Positions 1 through 9,860 of a DNA stretch of 64,000 nucleotides are shown piece by piece. Every line of letters starts with the position of its first letter. Positions within the stretch are counted from its first letter, which is position 1. The notes beneath the pieces are model-generated. The model was not told the DNA's origin and made no database searches. It saw nothing but the letters and a program-made list of their open reading frames with translations. Origin of the DNA: Puccinia triticina (Eukaryota > Basidiomycota > Pucciniomycetes > Pucciniales > Pucciniaceae); NCBI RefSeq assembly GCF_026914185.1, contig NC_070574.1:1798501-1862500 (forward strand), written 5' to 3'. Position numbers and translations under genes: made by a program.

Positions 1-368
1 GTGCAACCAGCTTGCCAAGAGGGAAAGAAACCCTCTTCAAGCAATCCTGGCGCACGCAGATGCAGATGCTTCGTGTTGCTGAGGTCAAGACGCTGCACAA
101 CTGTGGGCCTCTGTGGGGTCGAGGGGTGGGGGGATCATTGGGGTTTGAGGTCGGGCTGTTGTCCCGGTGGAACTGGACACGGCAACTGGCAGCCTTGGCA
201 ATAAATACCAAAAAAAATCCAAACATCGTCTATCATTGGGCCCTGAGATGTCCCGGGGGAGATATGCAACTCCGTTTAGAAGCAAGAATGAAGACAAGGC
301 ATCTCATTGCGGTGCCTTGATTCAACTTTTAACGCAAAATCGTCTGGGTGATCCAGCTGCAACGGTGG

Positions 369-373
369 AAAAA
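369..373 (-). terminator. Pol III terminator of tRNA-Trp
   Basis: Five consecutive T on the minus strand, 4 nt after the discriminator base. This is the usual RNA polymerase III stop signal. Confidence 0.7.
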
Positions 374-377
374 CAAA

Positions 378-466
378 TGACCCCAACGTGACTTGAACAC
401 GCAACCTTTCGATGACCGCGTCACGGATGACTGGAGTCGAACGCGCTACCATTGCGCCATGGAGTC
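378..466 (-). tRNA. tRNA-Trp (CCA) with a 17-nt intron
   Basis: Read on the minus strand from 466, this folds as a complete tRNA. The acceptor stem is GACTCCA/TGGGGTC (one G-T pair), the D stem GCGC/GCGC and the anticodon stem TTCGA/TCGAA. The loop carries CCA after T33, and the T arm is GCGTG-TTCAAGT-CACGT. The anticodon loop is interrupted directly after G37 by 17 nt (430 down to 414), the canonical place for a eukaryotic tRNA intron; removing it gives a normal 72-nt body with discriminator A at 378. CCA reads UGG, so the charge is tryptophan. Anticodon-stem and T-loop sequences resemble fungal tRNA-Trp. A T-run on the minus strand follows (373-369) and a TATA-like box precedes it. No mismatched stem suggests a pseudogene. 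Confidence 0.94.
414..430 (-). other. tRNA-Trp intron
   Basis: Seventeen bases between position 37 (G, at 431) and position 38 (A, at 413) of the tRNA-Trp. The location matches the substrate of the tRNA-splicing endonuclease. The exact ends are set by restoring the 7-nt loop and five anticodon-stem pairs. Confidence 0.88.
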
Positions 467-493
467 GCATGACCGTCATCGCGTCTTTTGCAA

Positions 494-499
494 TATATA
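494..499 (-). promoter_or_regulatory. TATA-like box upstream of tRNA-Trp
   Basis: TATATA lies 28-33 bp upstream of the tRNA 5' end. Upstream TATA-like boxes aid TFIIIB placement in several fungi. A short AT motif can occur by chance. Confidence 0.4.
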
Positions 500-1524
500 C
501 CCGGACCGTTTTTGAATGCTTATTCTGATTTGGAACGACAGGGACTGCCACGTAAATCAGATGATTTCGGTACTTCGGCGGTCGGCGCTCACGCTGCCTA
601 ACCGGTCGGATTTCAAATCCAGGTAGGCTGCCTTTTGTTGGAGCGGAGTGGAAGCTCGCTCGGTCCAGCTCGCGACTCGAAAGAGCCCTGATCCACGTAG
701 GCTTAACAAGCCAGAGTTCCACCGTGTGGATATCTGATCCATACCCCTCACTAGTACTTGGTAGGTAATGTATTCTTTTCTCGCCTTTTTCATAATGCAC
801 GGCGGCCCCGGGTCGAAGGTGTGTATCTACTTTTCGAAGAGGCGCGCTGCCAGCTGGATCGCCGAGGAAGACTTTCCGAGCGGCCAGGAAGCGACTTCTA
901 GACAGCGAAGAAGACTTCACAGACAGCACGTATTGTCTGCTAGCCGGGAAAAGGGCCCCCTAATCAGGATACCAAGGTAACTCGCAGATGAAAAGTTCCG
1001 TTTCATGTGAACAGTCTCCTCTTCACCGGTGAGAAATCTTCACCGGCGGGCACAGCACCTCCGCTGGTGAGGTGACCTCAAAATCCAGCACTGCCGCCCG
1101 CAGCTCATGTACACATACACTCGAACACGCAGGCCAGGAGGAACATCTGCTCACCAGAGACCATTATTCTTCGCGGGGAGCCACTCACTGTGCTTGCGAA
1201 AGAATGTGGATCCAAGGGAATAGGCTGTTCCACCTGTTTGTCCTGGCGGACTGATCAGCGTGACTCTCATGGGGACGAGCCACTTGGCCGTTGGGAGGAA
1301 CAAAAAAGACCCAAGGCAAGAAAAGAAGGAACTGATGAAGGAATAAAGCAAGCTCTGAATGAGGAATGATGTTAAGGAATGCAGAAAAACTAGAAAATAA
1401 CGGCCCAAACTAATTACCGGGCCAAGAATAGGGGAAAGAGAAAAACCAGAGGAAAAAGGAGGAAAGACAGACTTCTATATACTTTTACTAATCTTTTGCG
1501 GTCGAGAAAGATGAAAGAGAAAAA
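500..1524. other. No gene recognised
   Basis: Mixed-composition sequence with only short overlapping ORFs on both strands. No protein motif, tRNA or clear element boundary was found. Confidence 0.5.
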
Positions 1525-1839
1525 CTAATCTAAGTTGCTGGAGCATGGACTGATTAGGGAGGATTTCAAGCTTCGACGAGATAAAGTCAAAGAACGAAGA
1601 CAGAGGAATTTAGAAAAAGCCTTTTTAGGAAGCTTAGCTCGAAGAAAAATCATCTTTTGAGACACTTGATTGACTCGAGAGAGCATGGTGATTTCTCTCC
1701 GAATCTCAACATCCTCGGCGTCGTCTTCGAAGGCCGAGTGGAGAACATCTGATTGGCAAGGTGGGCAGATGGGGGGTGCTTGCTTGGGCATCAGGTATAG
1801 CGAAAAATCATTGATCGAGTAAATTCTGGCTGCAGACAT
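1525..1839 (-). CDS. Hypothetical protein, 104 aa
   Basis: An unrecognised ORF. I chose the second methionine (protein begins MSAARIYSIND) because it follows a pyrimidine-rich leader, typical of fungal promoters; the ORF also stays open six codons upstream. The protein has a short cysteine pair (CPPC), an acidic patch (EDDAEDVE), then a basic leucine- and serine-rich C terminus. No signal peptide or membrane segment is clear. The composition is protein-like but gives no function, and an intron near the 3' end cannot be excluded. It could be a chance ORF. Confidence 0.28.
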   Translation of the reverse strand: MSAARIYSINDFSLYLMPKQAPPICPPCQSDVLHSAFEDDAEDVEIRREITMLSRVNQVSQKMIFLRAKLPKKAFSKFLCLRSLTLSRRSLKSSLISPCSSNLD

Positions 1840-1857
1840 CACGGAAAAGAGAAACAA

Positions 1858-3887
1858 GGATAACGATGAGAGGTAGGGATGGGGTTAGCAAGCGCGGGAG
1901 GTTTGGGTAGAAAGGGTAAGTTTTTTTGCGGGGTGGAATGTTTTTGGGGTTTTGGAAAATTTGCGGTGGCAGGGGGTGGAATGTGGTGGGGTGGGAATGG
2001 GATGGGGGAAATGGGACGAGGGGGGAAAGTAGGTGCTCTTTTATAGAGCGTGGTGGCCAGGATCTGCCGGCCCACCAAGCGTATTCTGATTCGGGCCGGC
2101 CTGCTGCACCAGCGGAACGGAGGGTCTGACCCGGTTAGGCCAGTCTACTTTCGAGTACAGCCACTTACGGGTGAGGTGACCGGAGCGGGACCAGATGGCG
2201 TGCCGGTCAGCATTTCAATTCAAGCTAATTCATCGAGCAGGTCCAAAAAACACAGATTCCACCTGCCGGCTCCTGCCGGCCGGCAGACCAATTCGCAATC
2301 TCCCATGCGCACGCCATCTTTCAGGGCCGTCCAGCCGGAAAAACAGCGGGGAGGATCAGGATGGCGTACCTGTCGGTTCGGGGAATCGACTGAGCTGGTC
2401 CGAAAGGAACAAGCCCCCCTCATCAGTCGCCGGTTCGTATGCAACCATCTGGATCGGCTTTGCTCCGGGCACTTGAGATATTGGAGGCACTCGCGGCGGC
2501 AAGGCCCGACATAACACTGCAAACCTGGCAGCCGGTTGCAAAGCGAACTTAGTCAGTCCTTCCTTCTGAGTTGGCAGGCTGGCGCCCCTTGCGCGAAAGT
2601 AAGCCGGGAAATTCAGCATGAGCGCTGAGGACCGCCTCAACCCATTTGGCTGGTGTCAAACTTCAACACCACACCACATAGCATCCCGTGAGCCAAATGG
2701 GCCGCCCAGGTGCCAAATTGAAGCCCTGCATCTGGCCTTCAAACCTATTGTGTTTTCCAAAAAGCTTGGAACGAGACGGTTTTTTGTTTTTGATTTTATG
2801 CATTTATTCCAAGTGGCCCGATTAACTTCTGGCTGAAGTATTCCACCACCCTCATATCCCTTACAGCTTGTGTAACGGGCCCGGTTCTCGATCGGCCCCT
2901 CCGTTGGGGCGGAGGGCTGGCCCTGTTCGCAGTGGAGATGGGTCGGCTGGGTCAACAATGAGCTCCGGTTCAGAATCTGAACTCGGTTTTTGCTGAATCC
3001 TGTAGGAATACAGGATTAGACCACCCGCAGCAACCTAAAAGGAAGCTCGCGCGGTTAGACAGAAACCCAGAAACCCCAGCTGCACAAAGAGGTAAGCCCC
3101 CCTCTGCAGTCCAAGCCTATAACCCTAACCCAACTCACAGAGCTGACGAGCCCCGCTCGCGCACGTGCAGATACGGCAACCTTAACGGGAACCGTGAGGG
3201 AACAAGGAAGATTAGACTCAGTACCTAAGTACGTACCCGAGCAGAGCCAGAATTGCAGTTAAGACAAAGCTGACCAAAACTACGCTCTAAGACCTCTTGC
3301 AAACCGTATCGGCACCAAGACGAAAGCATCCTTGCTAGCTAGGATTGCAGACAGCGCCAGAAGTGGTAAGCAGCCCTATTCCTCAGACCCGGAATAGAGT
3401 CGAGCCTAACTGACTTGACTCGAACTCCGTTCGACAAGCAGATTCAGAATCAGCGCACCGATACAGGCAGGACAAAACGCGGATCATAATCTGAACAGCA
3501 CCTGCATCGGTAAGCCAAAGCGTAGACCCAGACCAAGAACCAAGAGAGGAAAGAACAACAGCTAACGGAGATCGCCATTGCAGATAAACCCTTAGCTCTT
3601 AAAATCCTCCTTAACCAAGCACAGCAACAGGAATCAACCCTGCCAAAGCACAGCACCCACTTGTGCTGCTTTCAGGTAAAAAGATTCCTCCAAGTTTATT
3701 CCTTATTTTAAATAACAATTGTAGATACAAGAGATTAAAATAAAGAAATAAAACTTTCAGTTGCTTGTAATCTTTTTAAATCCTGCTTCAAGACCATCTT
3801 CCAGAGGATGATGGCTTTGAGTTCTGGGCTGCGTCTGACACCTGTCAACTCAAAACTTGGACTGGATATGAAAAATATGCAATCTTC
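1858..3887. other. No gene recognised
   Basis: This contains a G-rich stretch (about 1925-2030), GC-rich sequence (2050-2600) and a region around 2990-3660 with several CCCTAACCC-like words. ORFs here are short and mutually overlapping. No coding motif or TSD-bounded element was found. Confidence 0.45.
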
Positions 3888-4676
3888 AGGAAGCAATAGA
3901 GATGGCCCCGCCGCACCTGGGTACATACCCGCGCCTTTTGGCAAAATTGGACACCCGCACCCGCACCTGCACCTGCGGAGTGGGTCAGAGCGGGTACCTG
4001 CCCCTCAAAATCAACTGGAAGGATTCCTTCCAGTTGAAGAGGTTAAGAAAACTCTTTAACCAAAGGGATTCCTTCTGGTCAAAGGGGTTCTGTGGCCTCT
4101 TTGACTGGAAGGAATCCTTCCGGTTGAAGAGGTTTTGTAACCTCTTTGACTGGAAGGAATCCTTCTGGTCAAAGGGGTTACAGAACCTCTTTGACTGGAA
4201 GGAAGGCCTTCCCAGTCCTTGCGGTCGTTGTGGCAGACGTCTCCTACCCAAACAAGAGCAGGTACCCGCTAGAATACCCGGGTACCCGATTGATTTCTCA
4301 CAGAAATCCAGCATCCACACCTGAAAACGCACACGCTGGTGGGTACCCGCCAGCGGATAGCAGGTACCCGCGACGGGTTTGTTGGGGCCATCTCTAGGAA
4401 CCTCTCTGACTGGAAGGATTCCTTCCAGTCAAAGAGGTTACAAAACCTCTTCAACCGGAAGGATTCCTTCCAGTCAAAGAGGCCACAGAACCCCTTTGAC
4501 CAGAAGGAATCCCTTTGGTTAAAGAGTTTTCTTAACCTCTTCAACTGGAAGGAATCCTTCCAGTTGATTTTGAGGGGCAGCTACCCGCTCTGACCCACTC
4601 CGCGGGTGCGGGTGTCCGATTTTGCCAAAAAAGGTGCGGGTACCCAGGTGCGGTGGGGCCATCTCTATTGCTTCCT
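3888..4676. repeat. Foldback element made of tandem palindromes
   Basis: The first bases (from AGGAAGCAATAGAGATGG) reappear as the reverse complement at the end (CCATCTCTATTGCTTCCT), and the two arms mirror each other for about 300 bp: identical peptides can be read from the plus strand of the left arm and the minus strand of the right arm. Each arm is itself a tandem series of short palindromes, CTGGAAGGATTCCTTCCAG-type, spaced about 52 bp. A core at about 4200-4390 is rich in GGGTACCCG. There is no transposase ORF. The flanks are inverted, not directly repeated, so no TSD is visible and the true termini may be TAGAGATGGCCCC at 3897. Confidence 0.85.
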
Positions 4677-5857
4677 AAGGCAACAATTGGCATGTGTGAT
4701 CAGATTACTGCATGAGCTATTGAATGTTTTACCGCACCTGTAAAGAAAATCAAAGATTTAGATTGATTTTTTATTTGAGAAACACAAGTAGAATGAATAC
4801 TCATGTCTTAGATATCCAGGCAATCATGCGGTGACCAAATTTGTCCAACTGGCTGGATAGAACTGGTGACTTATAAGAAGCATAGGCTGTGCTGACCTGA
4901 TTTTGGGAAAGCTTTTGTGTGTGCTCTACATTTGACAATGAGAAATCTCAGTAAGAGGTTCACATACTCACATCTAATAGTGTTGAGAAGCTGACCTAGT
5001 CTCTCCTTGTTGGTTGATTTGGCTTGAGCCCCATTATGGGTCTGAGTACTTGGGGTGGTTGATTTATATAGGCAAGCATAGTACTTGGGGATAGCGCGGG
5101 CGGGAATGCACAGAGCGGCTCAGGCAGAGTGCATTCCGGTGACATAAGCACTGAGGATGATGTCATGAAAGCGCTAAAAAAGCTTACAGAAAGTCACACG
5201 CGGACCGGAAATGCACAGATTGCGGATCGCGGATTTCAAATCGGGTATTCAGATTGGAGCAGAAAAGACAGGGCTGGACTGCGGCGGATTACACACTTGG
5301 ACTGGTAGCAGCGGCACGTCAGCGGGTGAGCCACAACAGCCAAAGCGGGTGGAACCGGGGTGGAGGCGGTGACAAGAGACCAACTGGCGGGGGCTAGACA
5401 GAGGACGGTGAGAGATCAAGCGTTGGAGAGGAGCGGAGTCTGGGAAAGTGAAGTGTGGAATAGCGGGCGGAGCTGGGGGGACTAGTGCGGGAAAGTGTCA
5501 GACGTGCGGGATCGGGTGGGAAGGGCAATGTGTGTGGAGGGAAGGACGGGAAAAAGGGGGAGGATCCAATTATCCTATCATCTTGGGGATTACTCATTAT
5601 TGTGCTTACACTTGCGGACGTACTAGAGTTATTAAGAGACTATTTGTGACCTTATCTTACTCTCACAAGTATTTGCGGATTCTGTGCCTACAAAGTGCAA
5701 AGATTTATTCACTTGCGGATTATTACGCTATAGATCAGGCTCAGAGAGGAGCGCTGAAGGCTAGCGGATAGTAGCAGTGCGGAGCCGAGTTACCAACAAT
5801 CACACAGCCCGGACACTAATATTCTTGAAGGAGGCAGTCAGCGGACATTTCCACTGA
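4677..5857. other. No gene recognised
   Basis: AT-rich to about 5080, then GC-richer with repeated GCGGA words. Short ORFs on both strands lack recognisable motifs. Confidence 0.45.
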
Positions 5858-5980
5858 CTAACCAGCTTTCATTCTCACAGCAGTTGAGTTGATATCATCT
5901 GGTTCATTGGTGGAATTGAACATTGGTCCTTCAGTTTCATTGGTTTGTGCTGGATTGCGCCTCTTCCGGTTTTGAGCCAT
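5858..5980 (-). CDS. Possible first exon of an unknown gene, 40 aa
   Basis: Begins with a good ATG (protein MAQNRKRRNPAQTNETEG), basic at the N terminus, then acidic and polar. It ends at TAG, but a GTTAGT donor-like sequence overlaps the last codon, so this may be an exon. The chromovirus LTR begins 15 bp upstream of this ATG, so any promoter would now be about 9.7 kb away. No downstream exon was recognised. Low confidence. Confidence 0.22.
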   Translation of the reverse strand: MAQNRKRRNPAQTNETEGPMFNSTNEPDDINSTAVRMKAG

Positions 5981-5995
5981 GATTTTGTGGTTGTT

Positions 5996-6987
5996 TGACA
6001 GCTCTGTTTATGAAGCTTAGGGCAAAAACCCGTCAAAAATAAGGGTTTTTAGCCCTAGCACTATAACTGTGCTGATGTAAACACTGGTAATTTAAATTAC
6101 CAAACTTGTTACGTGGCAAATATGGCCACTACAAGGGTTTTAACACTCTGTAACAGAGGAGGAATTAATGATGTAATTAATAATATGTAATTATTAATTA
6201 CAGGGAATTAATTTAGCGTAAAAGTAGGTGGTAAGCGCTTAAACTGATTGGCTGCTTGACAGAGGCGGTGGTCTTACTGCAACTACTTATAAGGATAAAG
6301 CTTTAAATATACTAATAAGGGATTTTTGATGATTTAAAGGGTTTAATCCAGTGGATTTTACGTGCTGGGGAAGGTTTATAAGGAAAAGTGGCTACAAATG
6401 TAGCAGAGGAGAATATTCACGGCAAACTTACAGTTTATGGGCGTTGAATGGTCTGGGGGATCTTTTCCTGAGGGCCAAATAGGCCTCTATTTATAGAGGG
6501 GACTTCAGTGGGCGTAAACACTGAGTCCTTCTCTCCCTATGGGAGTATCCAGGGCTGTAGCCGTGAAAAGGGCTTGGCTGTGGGTATTTCAATTGTATTA
6601 AAATAGACTAATTTCCCTGACTCTGTCACATGACATGTTTATAACCAATTGTCATGTGAAATAGCTTCAGTAGAAGTCTACATAATACTTTCACGGGGTA
6701 TTTTTACACGAGTAATATTACTCATTATTGTACAACAGTTTATTTTTATGTACTTTAATTGTTTTACTAATTTTTTGTATGTAATACTATTTTTGGGCGC
6801 TTTCTGTGGCCAGTTCTTAATTATACAATTAGTACATGAAGGAATAGGAATAAGGGGGTACTTTAAGTGGGTGACCCCCCTTAATTTATGATGAGGAATC
6901 TGATTCTGCAATAATAATTTAATAATTATTATTATTTACTGAGTTATTGCAGTCTTTTGGATACTTGATGTATCTCTAAGGCTGACA
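5996..6987 (-). repeat. 3' LTR of the chromovirus
   Basis: 992-bp repeat beginning TGACAGCTCTG and ending GGCTGACA on the plus strand. It is copied at 13872-15687 apart from the nested insertion. Confidence 0.96.
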
Positions 6988-7002
6988 CTCACCCCCTCTA
7001 AA
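6988..7002 (-). other. Polypurine tract
   Basis: On the minus strand, AGAGGGGGTGAG ends directly at the 3' LTR, the expected plus-strand primer position. Confidence 0.75.
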
Positions 7003-7023
7003 AAGGTTAAATTCTGAAATAAT

Positions 7024-8028
7024 TTAATCTTTGTTTTTAGAGTTCTTGAATCTTCTTAGATATTTATCCGCATCTTTAATGTCTTTTTCTGGTAGCCATT
7101 CATCTTCATGAATTGGGTTCCTGTATCTTACAAGATATAATTTATCTTTCTCTCCTCTGATCTTCTTGTCTTTCAAGATTTTATGAATTTTCTTCTCCTC
7201 TGACTCTTCAAGCGGAGGTACTTCTGCTTCAGGTATTTCCTTGCGTAAAGGGAATAATTCAGCATCTGATTCATTATAGTGTTTGAGTAAGCTTACTGGG
7301 AATGTAGGATGTTTCTTTTCTAATTCTCCATATAGTTCCACTTCTACTGCATTTGGTCCATGTAATGCCTTGACTACAAATGGGCCAACAAATGCATTCC
7401 TAAGCTTCTTAGGTCCTTTAATATTAGTAAAGTTTGTAGTTGATATTAATACTAAATCTCCTATTTTGAAGCTGGGTACTTTGTGCTTTTTGTCCCATTT
7501 TTCTTTGCTGTATTCAAATGCATTATCCATGCTTTGTTGGGCGTGTTTTCTGGCTTTGTCCAGCATGTTCTTGAAGCTTGCTGCTGTGGGATGTACTTCT
7601 ACCAAGTCCTTTTTCAAGCTGTCTTGTGGTAGTCTGGGGTTCCATCCTTTCTCTAGAATAGCTGGTGTTTTTCCTGTTGATGCATGGGTTGATGTTCTGT
7701 AGGCTAGTTCTAGGGCTGGTAATAGTGTAACCCAGTCATGAGTAAATCCATCAGAGTCTTTAAATTCTAATCCATAGGCACAGAATCTCCTTAGCATGTC
7801 TTCCAGTGTTTGGATCATTCTCTCTGCTAGCCCATCTGTTTGTGGATGGTATGCTGTTGAGAAAGAGAGTTTAGTGCCAAATAGGCGGTACAGCCCTCTC
7901 CATAGATCTGATGTAAATTTAGGATCCCTGTCACTGATGATGTTTTTGAACAAACCTGTCCATGAAATCACTTGTTGCCAAATCATTATGGCTGTGTCCA
8001 TAGCCCTATCATCTTTGTGACATGGCAA
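7024..8028 (-). CDS. Chromovirus Pol, integrase C-terminal half and chromodomain
   Basis: The last part of Pol, 334 aa from the first methionine; the true frame extends upstream but is cut from the RT ORF by a one-base shift near 8080. The integrase core has its second catalytic Asp in ISDRDPKF (about residue 33) and the Glu in GLAERM (about residue 69), giving D-35-E spacing. A GPF/Y-like segment (FVGPFVVKAL) lies near residue 218. A chromodomain occupies about residues 283-328, ending with EDEWLPEKDI, and would bind histone marks to direct integration to heterochromatin. The protein inserts element cDNA into the genome. The first catalytic Asp lies at the end of the preceding ORF. Confidence 0.93.
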   Translation of the reverse strand: MPCHKDDRAMDTAIMIWQQVISWTGLFKNIISDRDPKFTSDLWRGLYRLFGTKLSFSTAYHPQTDGLAERMIQTLEDMLRRFCAYGLEFKDSDGFTHDWVTLLPALELAYRTSTHASTGKTPAILEKGWNPRLPQDSLKKDLVEVHPTAASFKNMLDKARKHAQQSMDNAFEYSKEKWDKKHKVPSFKIGDLVLISTTNFTNIKGPKKLRNAFVGPFVVKALHGPNAVEVELYGELEKKHPTFPVSLLKHYNESDAELFPLRKEIPEAEVPPLEESEEKKIHKILKDKKIRGEKDKLYLVRYRNPIHEDEWLPEKDIKDADKYLRRFKNSKNKD

Positions 8029-8074
8029 GAATATAGGTGTTTTACTAAATCTGTCTACAATAACTAGACATGCA

Positions 8075-9838
8075 TTATAGTTTTTCTTTCCTCCAGCCTG
8101 CAGGTGGTAATCCTGTGACCCAGTCCATGTTAACTGTTTCCCATGGTCTAGTGGGTTTTTCTATTTTTATCATGTGCCCAAACCTTTTGCCTGTTGCTTT
8201 GTTTGCTCTCTGGCATCTCTCACATGTGGTGCAGTATGTTTCCACATCTTGTTGCCATGTTGGCCACCATGCTAGGTTTCTTACTCTGTCTTCTGTTCTG
8301 TCTGAAGATAGATGGCCAGATGATGTACTGTCATGACATTCATGTAGTAGTGTATTGATCAATACTCTGTCCATTACTGTTAGTACACATGTGTGTTTGG
8401 ATCTATGGTAGATGATACCGTCAAATAGGTGAAATCTTCCTTCTTGGTATGATTTCTTCCATGCTGTATCTAGTGCTGCAATCAGGTCATCATCCTTTGA
8501 ATCTGTTTTGGACAATATTTGTACTAGTAATGTACAGTTCTTGTCTTGTTTGTAACTATTTCTGATTTTGTCAAAGAATTCATCTTCTAGTTCAGTAATG
8601 CTAATTCCCATAATTGGTAGTTCCTCTGGGTCTTCAGGTGCCCAGGCTGGATTATCTGGTGTGTTTGGTAGGGACCATCTAGAGAGTCCATCTGCATTTT
8701 TATGCAATCTCCCTTCTTTATGAATTATTGTCATGTTACCTCTGTACACTTGGATGGATATCTGCCATCTAAGCATATGTCTGTTAGAGGTTTTCATATG
8801 GATGAGTGATTTTAGTGCAATACAGTCTGTGATGACATCAAATACACTTCCATCTAGATAGTAGTGGAGTTTCTCTAGGGCCCAGACTAAACATAAGCAT
8901 TCTAGTTGGCTTGCTCCATATCTTGCTTCAGTTTTCTTGAGTTGTCTGGATATGAAACAAATGGGACCTTCCACTGGTTTATCATTGATGATTTGTAATT
9001 GATGGAGGGCTGCTCCTAGTCCTTCCATTGAGGCATCAACATATAACACAAAAGGTTTCTTAAAATCTGGCATTAATAGTAGAGGTGCTCTAGTCAGGTG
9101 TTCTCTTATCCTATTAAATGCCATGTGTCTTTCTGTGGTCATTTCAAAGGCAGTATCATTGAAAGCTATCTCATACAAGCTTCTAGCCATGGCTGCATAG
9201 CCTTCTAAGTGCTGTCTGTAGTAGCTGGCAAACCCAAGAAAGCTTTGCATTTCTTTTTTGTTTGTTGGTGCTGGCTTCTGTAACACTGCTGCTACTTTAT
9301 TCTGGTCTATGCATAATGCTAGTCCTGAAACTACATGTCCTAGTGCTTTAATTTCTGCAAATCCAAATGCACATTTCTTTAGTGAAATTTTCATGTTAAC
9401 ATTTATTATTTTTGTTAGAACTAGTTCTATTCTGCTCATATGGTCTCCCCATGTTTCAGAGCATATAATTATGTCATCTATGTATGTAATTAGCCATCCC
9501 AATCCAAGTTCTTCACAGAAGATGGTATTCATCATTCTTTGGAAATGTGATGGGGCATTTTTAATTCCAAAAGGCATTCTGAGGTATTCATAAACACCTT
9601 TATGTGTTATAATTCTCAGGTATTTTCTTGCACGTTCTGTTACTACATTCTGATGAAATCCTTTTAAAGCATCCATACTTGTAATGTATTTTGCTTTGGC
9701 CAGATTTGTCAGTGTCTCTTGTATCCTTGGCATAGGATATTCATCTGGGACTGTGTAGGTGTTCAATGCACGGAAATTTCCAACCATGCGTGATTTACTA
9801 TTGTGGTAGGTTATAATTACTGGTGTAGTTATTTCCAC
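8075..9838 (-). CDS. Chromovirus Pol, reverse transcriptase, RNase H, integrase N-terminus
   Basis: 587 aa in one frame. RT motifs run from the [10 protein letters not shown] region (about residue 20) through the catalytic YIDDIII (about 118). RNase H begins near residue 265 with [13 protein letters not shown]. The integrase zinc-binding domain near 505-550 has His-His-Cys-Cys spacing, ending CERCQ. The first integrase Asp (NMDWVTGL) sits just before the stop. The ORF has no natural start: it follows gag-protease after a one-base frame change near 9850, and the frame to the next ORF changes again near 8080. These may be mutations or assembly errors. A programmed shift could explain the first but not both. 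Confidence 0.94.
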   Translation of the reverse strand: MEITTPVIITYHNSKSRMVGNFRALNTYTVPDEYPMPRIQETLTNLAKAKYITSMDALKGFHQNVVTERARKYLRIITHKGVYEYLRMPFGIKNAPSHFQRMMNTIFCEELGLGWLITYIDDIIICSETWGDHMSRIELVLTKIINVNMKISLKKCAFGFAEIKALGHVVSGLALCIDQNKVAAVLQKPAPTNKKEMQSFLGFASYYRQHLEGYAAMARSLYEIAFNDTAFEMTTERHMAFNRIREHLTRAPLLLMPDFKKPFVLYVDASMEGLGAALHQLQIINDKPVEGPICFISRQLKKTEARYGASQLECLCLVWALEKLHYYLDGSVFDVITDCIALKSLIHMKTSNRHMLRWQISIQVYRGNMTIIHKEGRLHKNADGLSRWSLPNTPDNPAWAPEDPEELPIMGISITELEDEFFDKIRNSYKQDKNCTLLVQILSKTDSKDDDLIAALDTAWKKSYQEGRFHLFDGIIYHRSKHTCVLTVMDRVLINTLLHECHDSTSSGHLSSDRTEDRVRNLAWWPTWQQDVETYCTTCERCQRANKATGKRFGHMIKIEKPTRPWETVNMDWVTGLPPAGWRKEKL

Positions 9839-9860
9839 CTCTTCATTATGCCCTACTTTT

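Noticed and set aside
276..929. 217-aa minus-strand ORF
   Set aside because: It runs straight through the tRNA-Trp gene and has no protein motif.
3120..3140. Telomere-like CCCTAACCC words
   Set aside because: Only one or two units, not a tandem telomeric or interstitial telomeric array.
3902..4593. ORFs of 83-140 aa on both strands
   Set aside because: Mirror-image translations of the arms of the foldback element; repetitive peptides on both strands show they are not genes.
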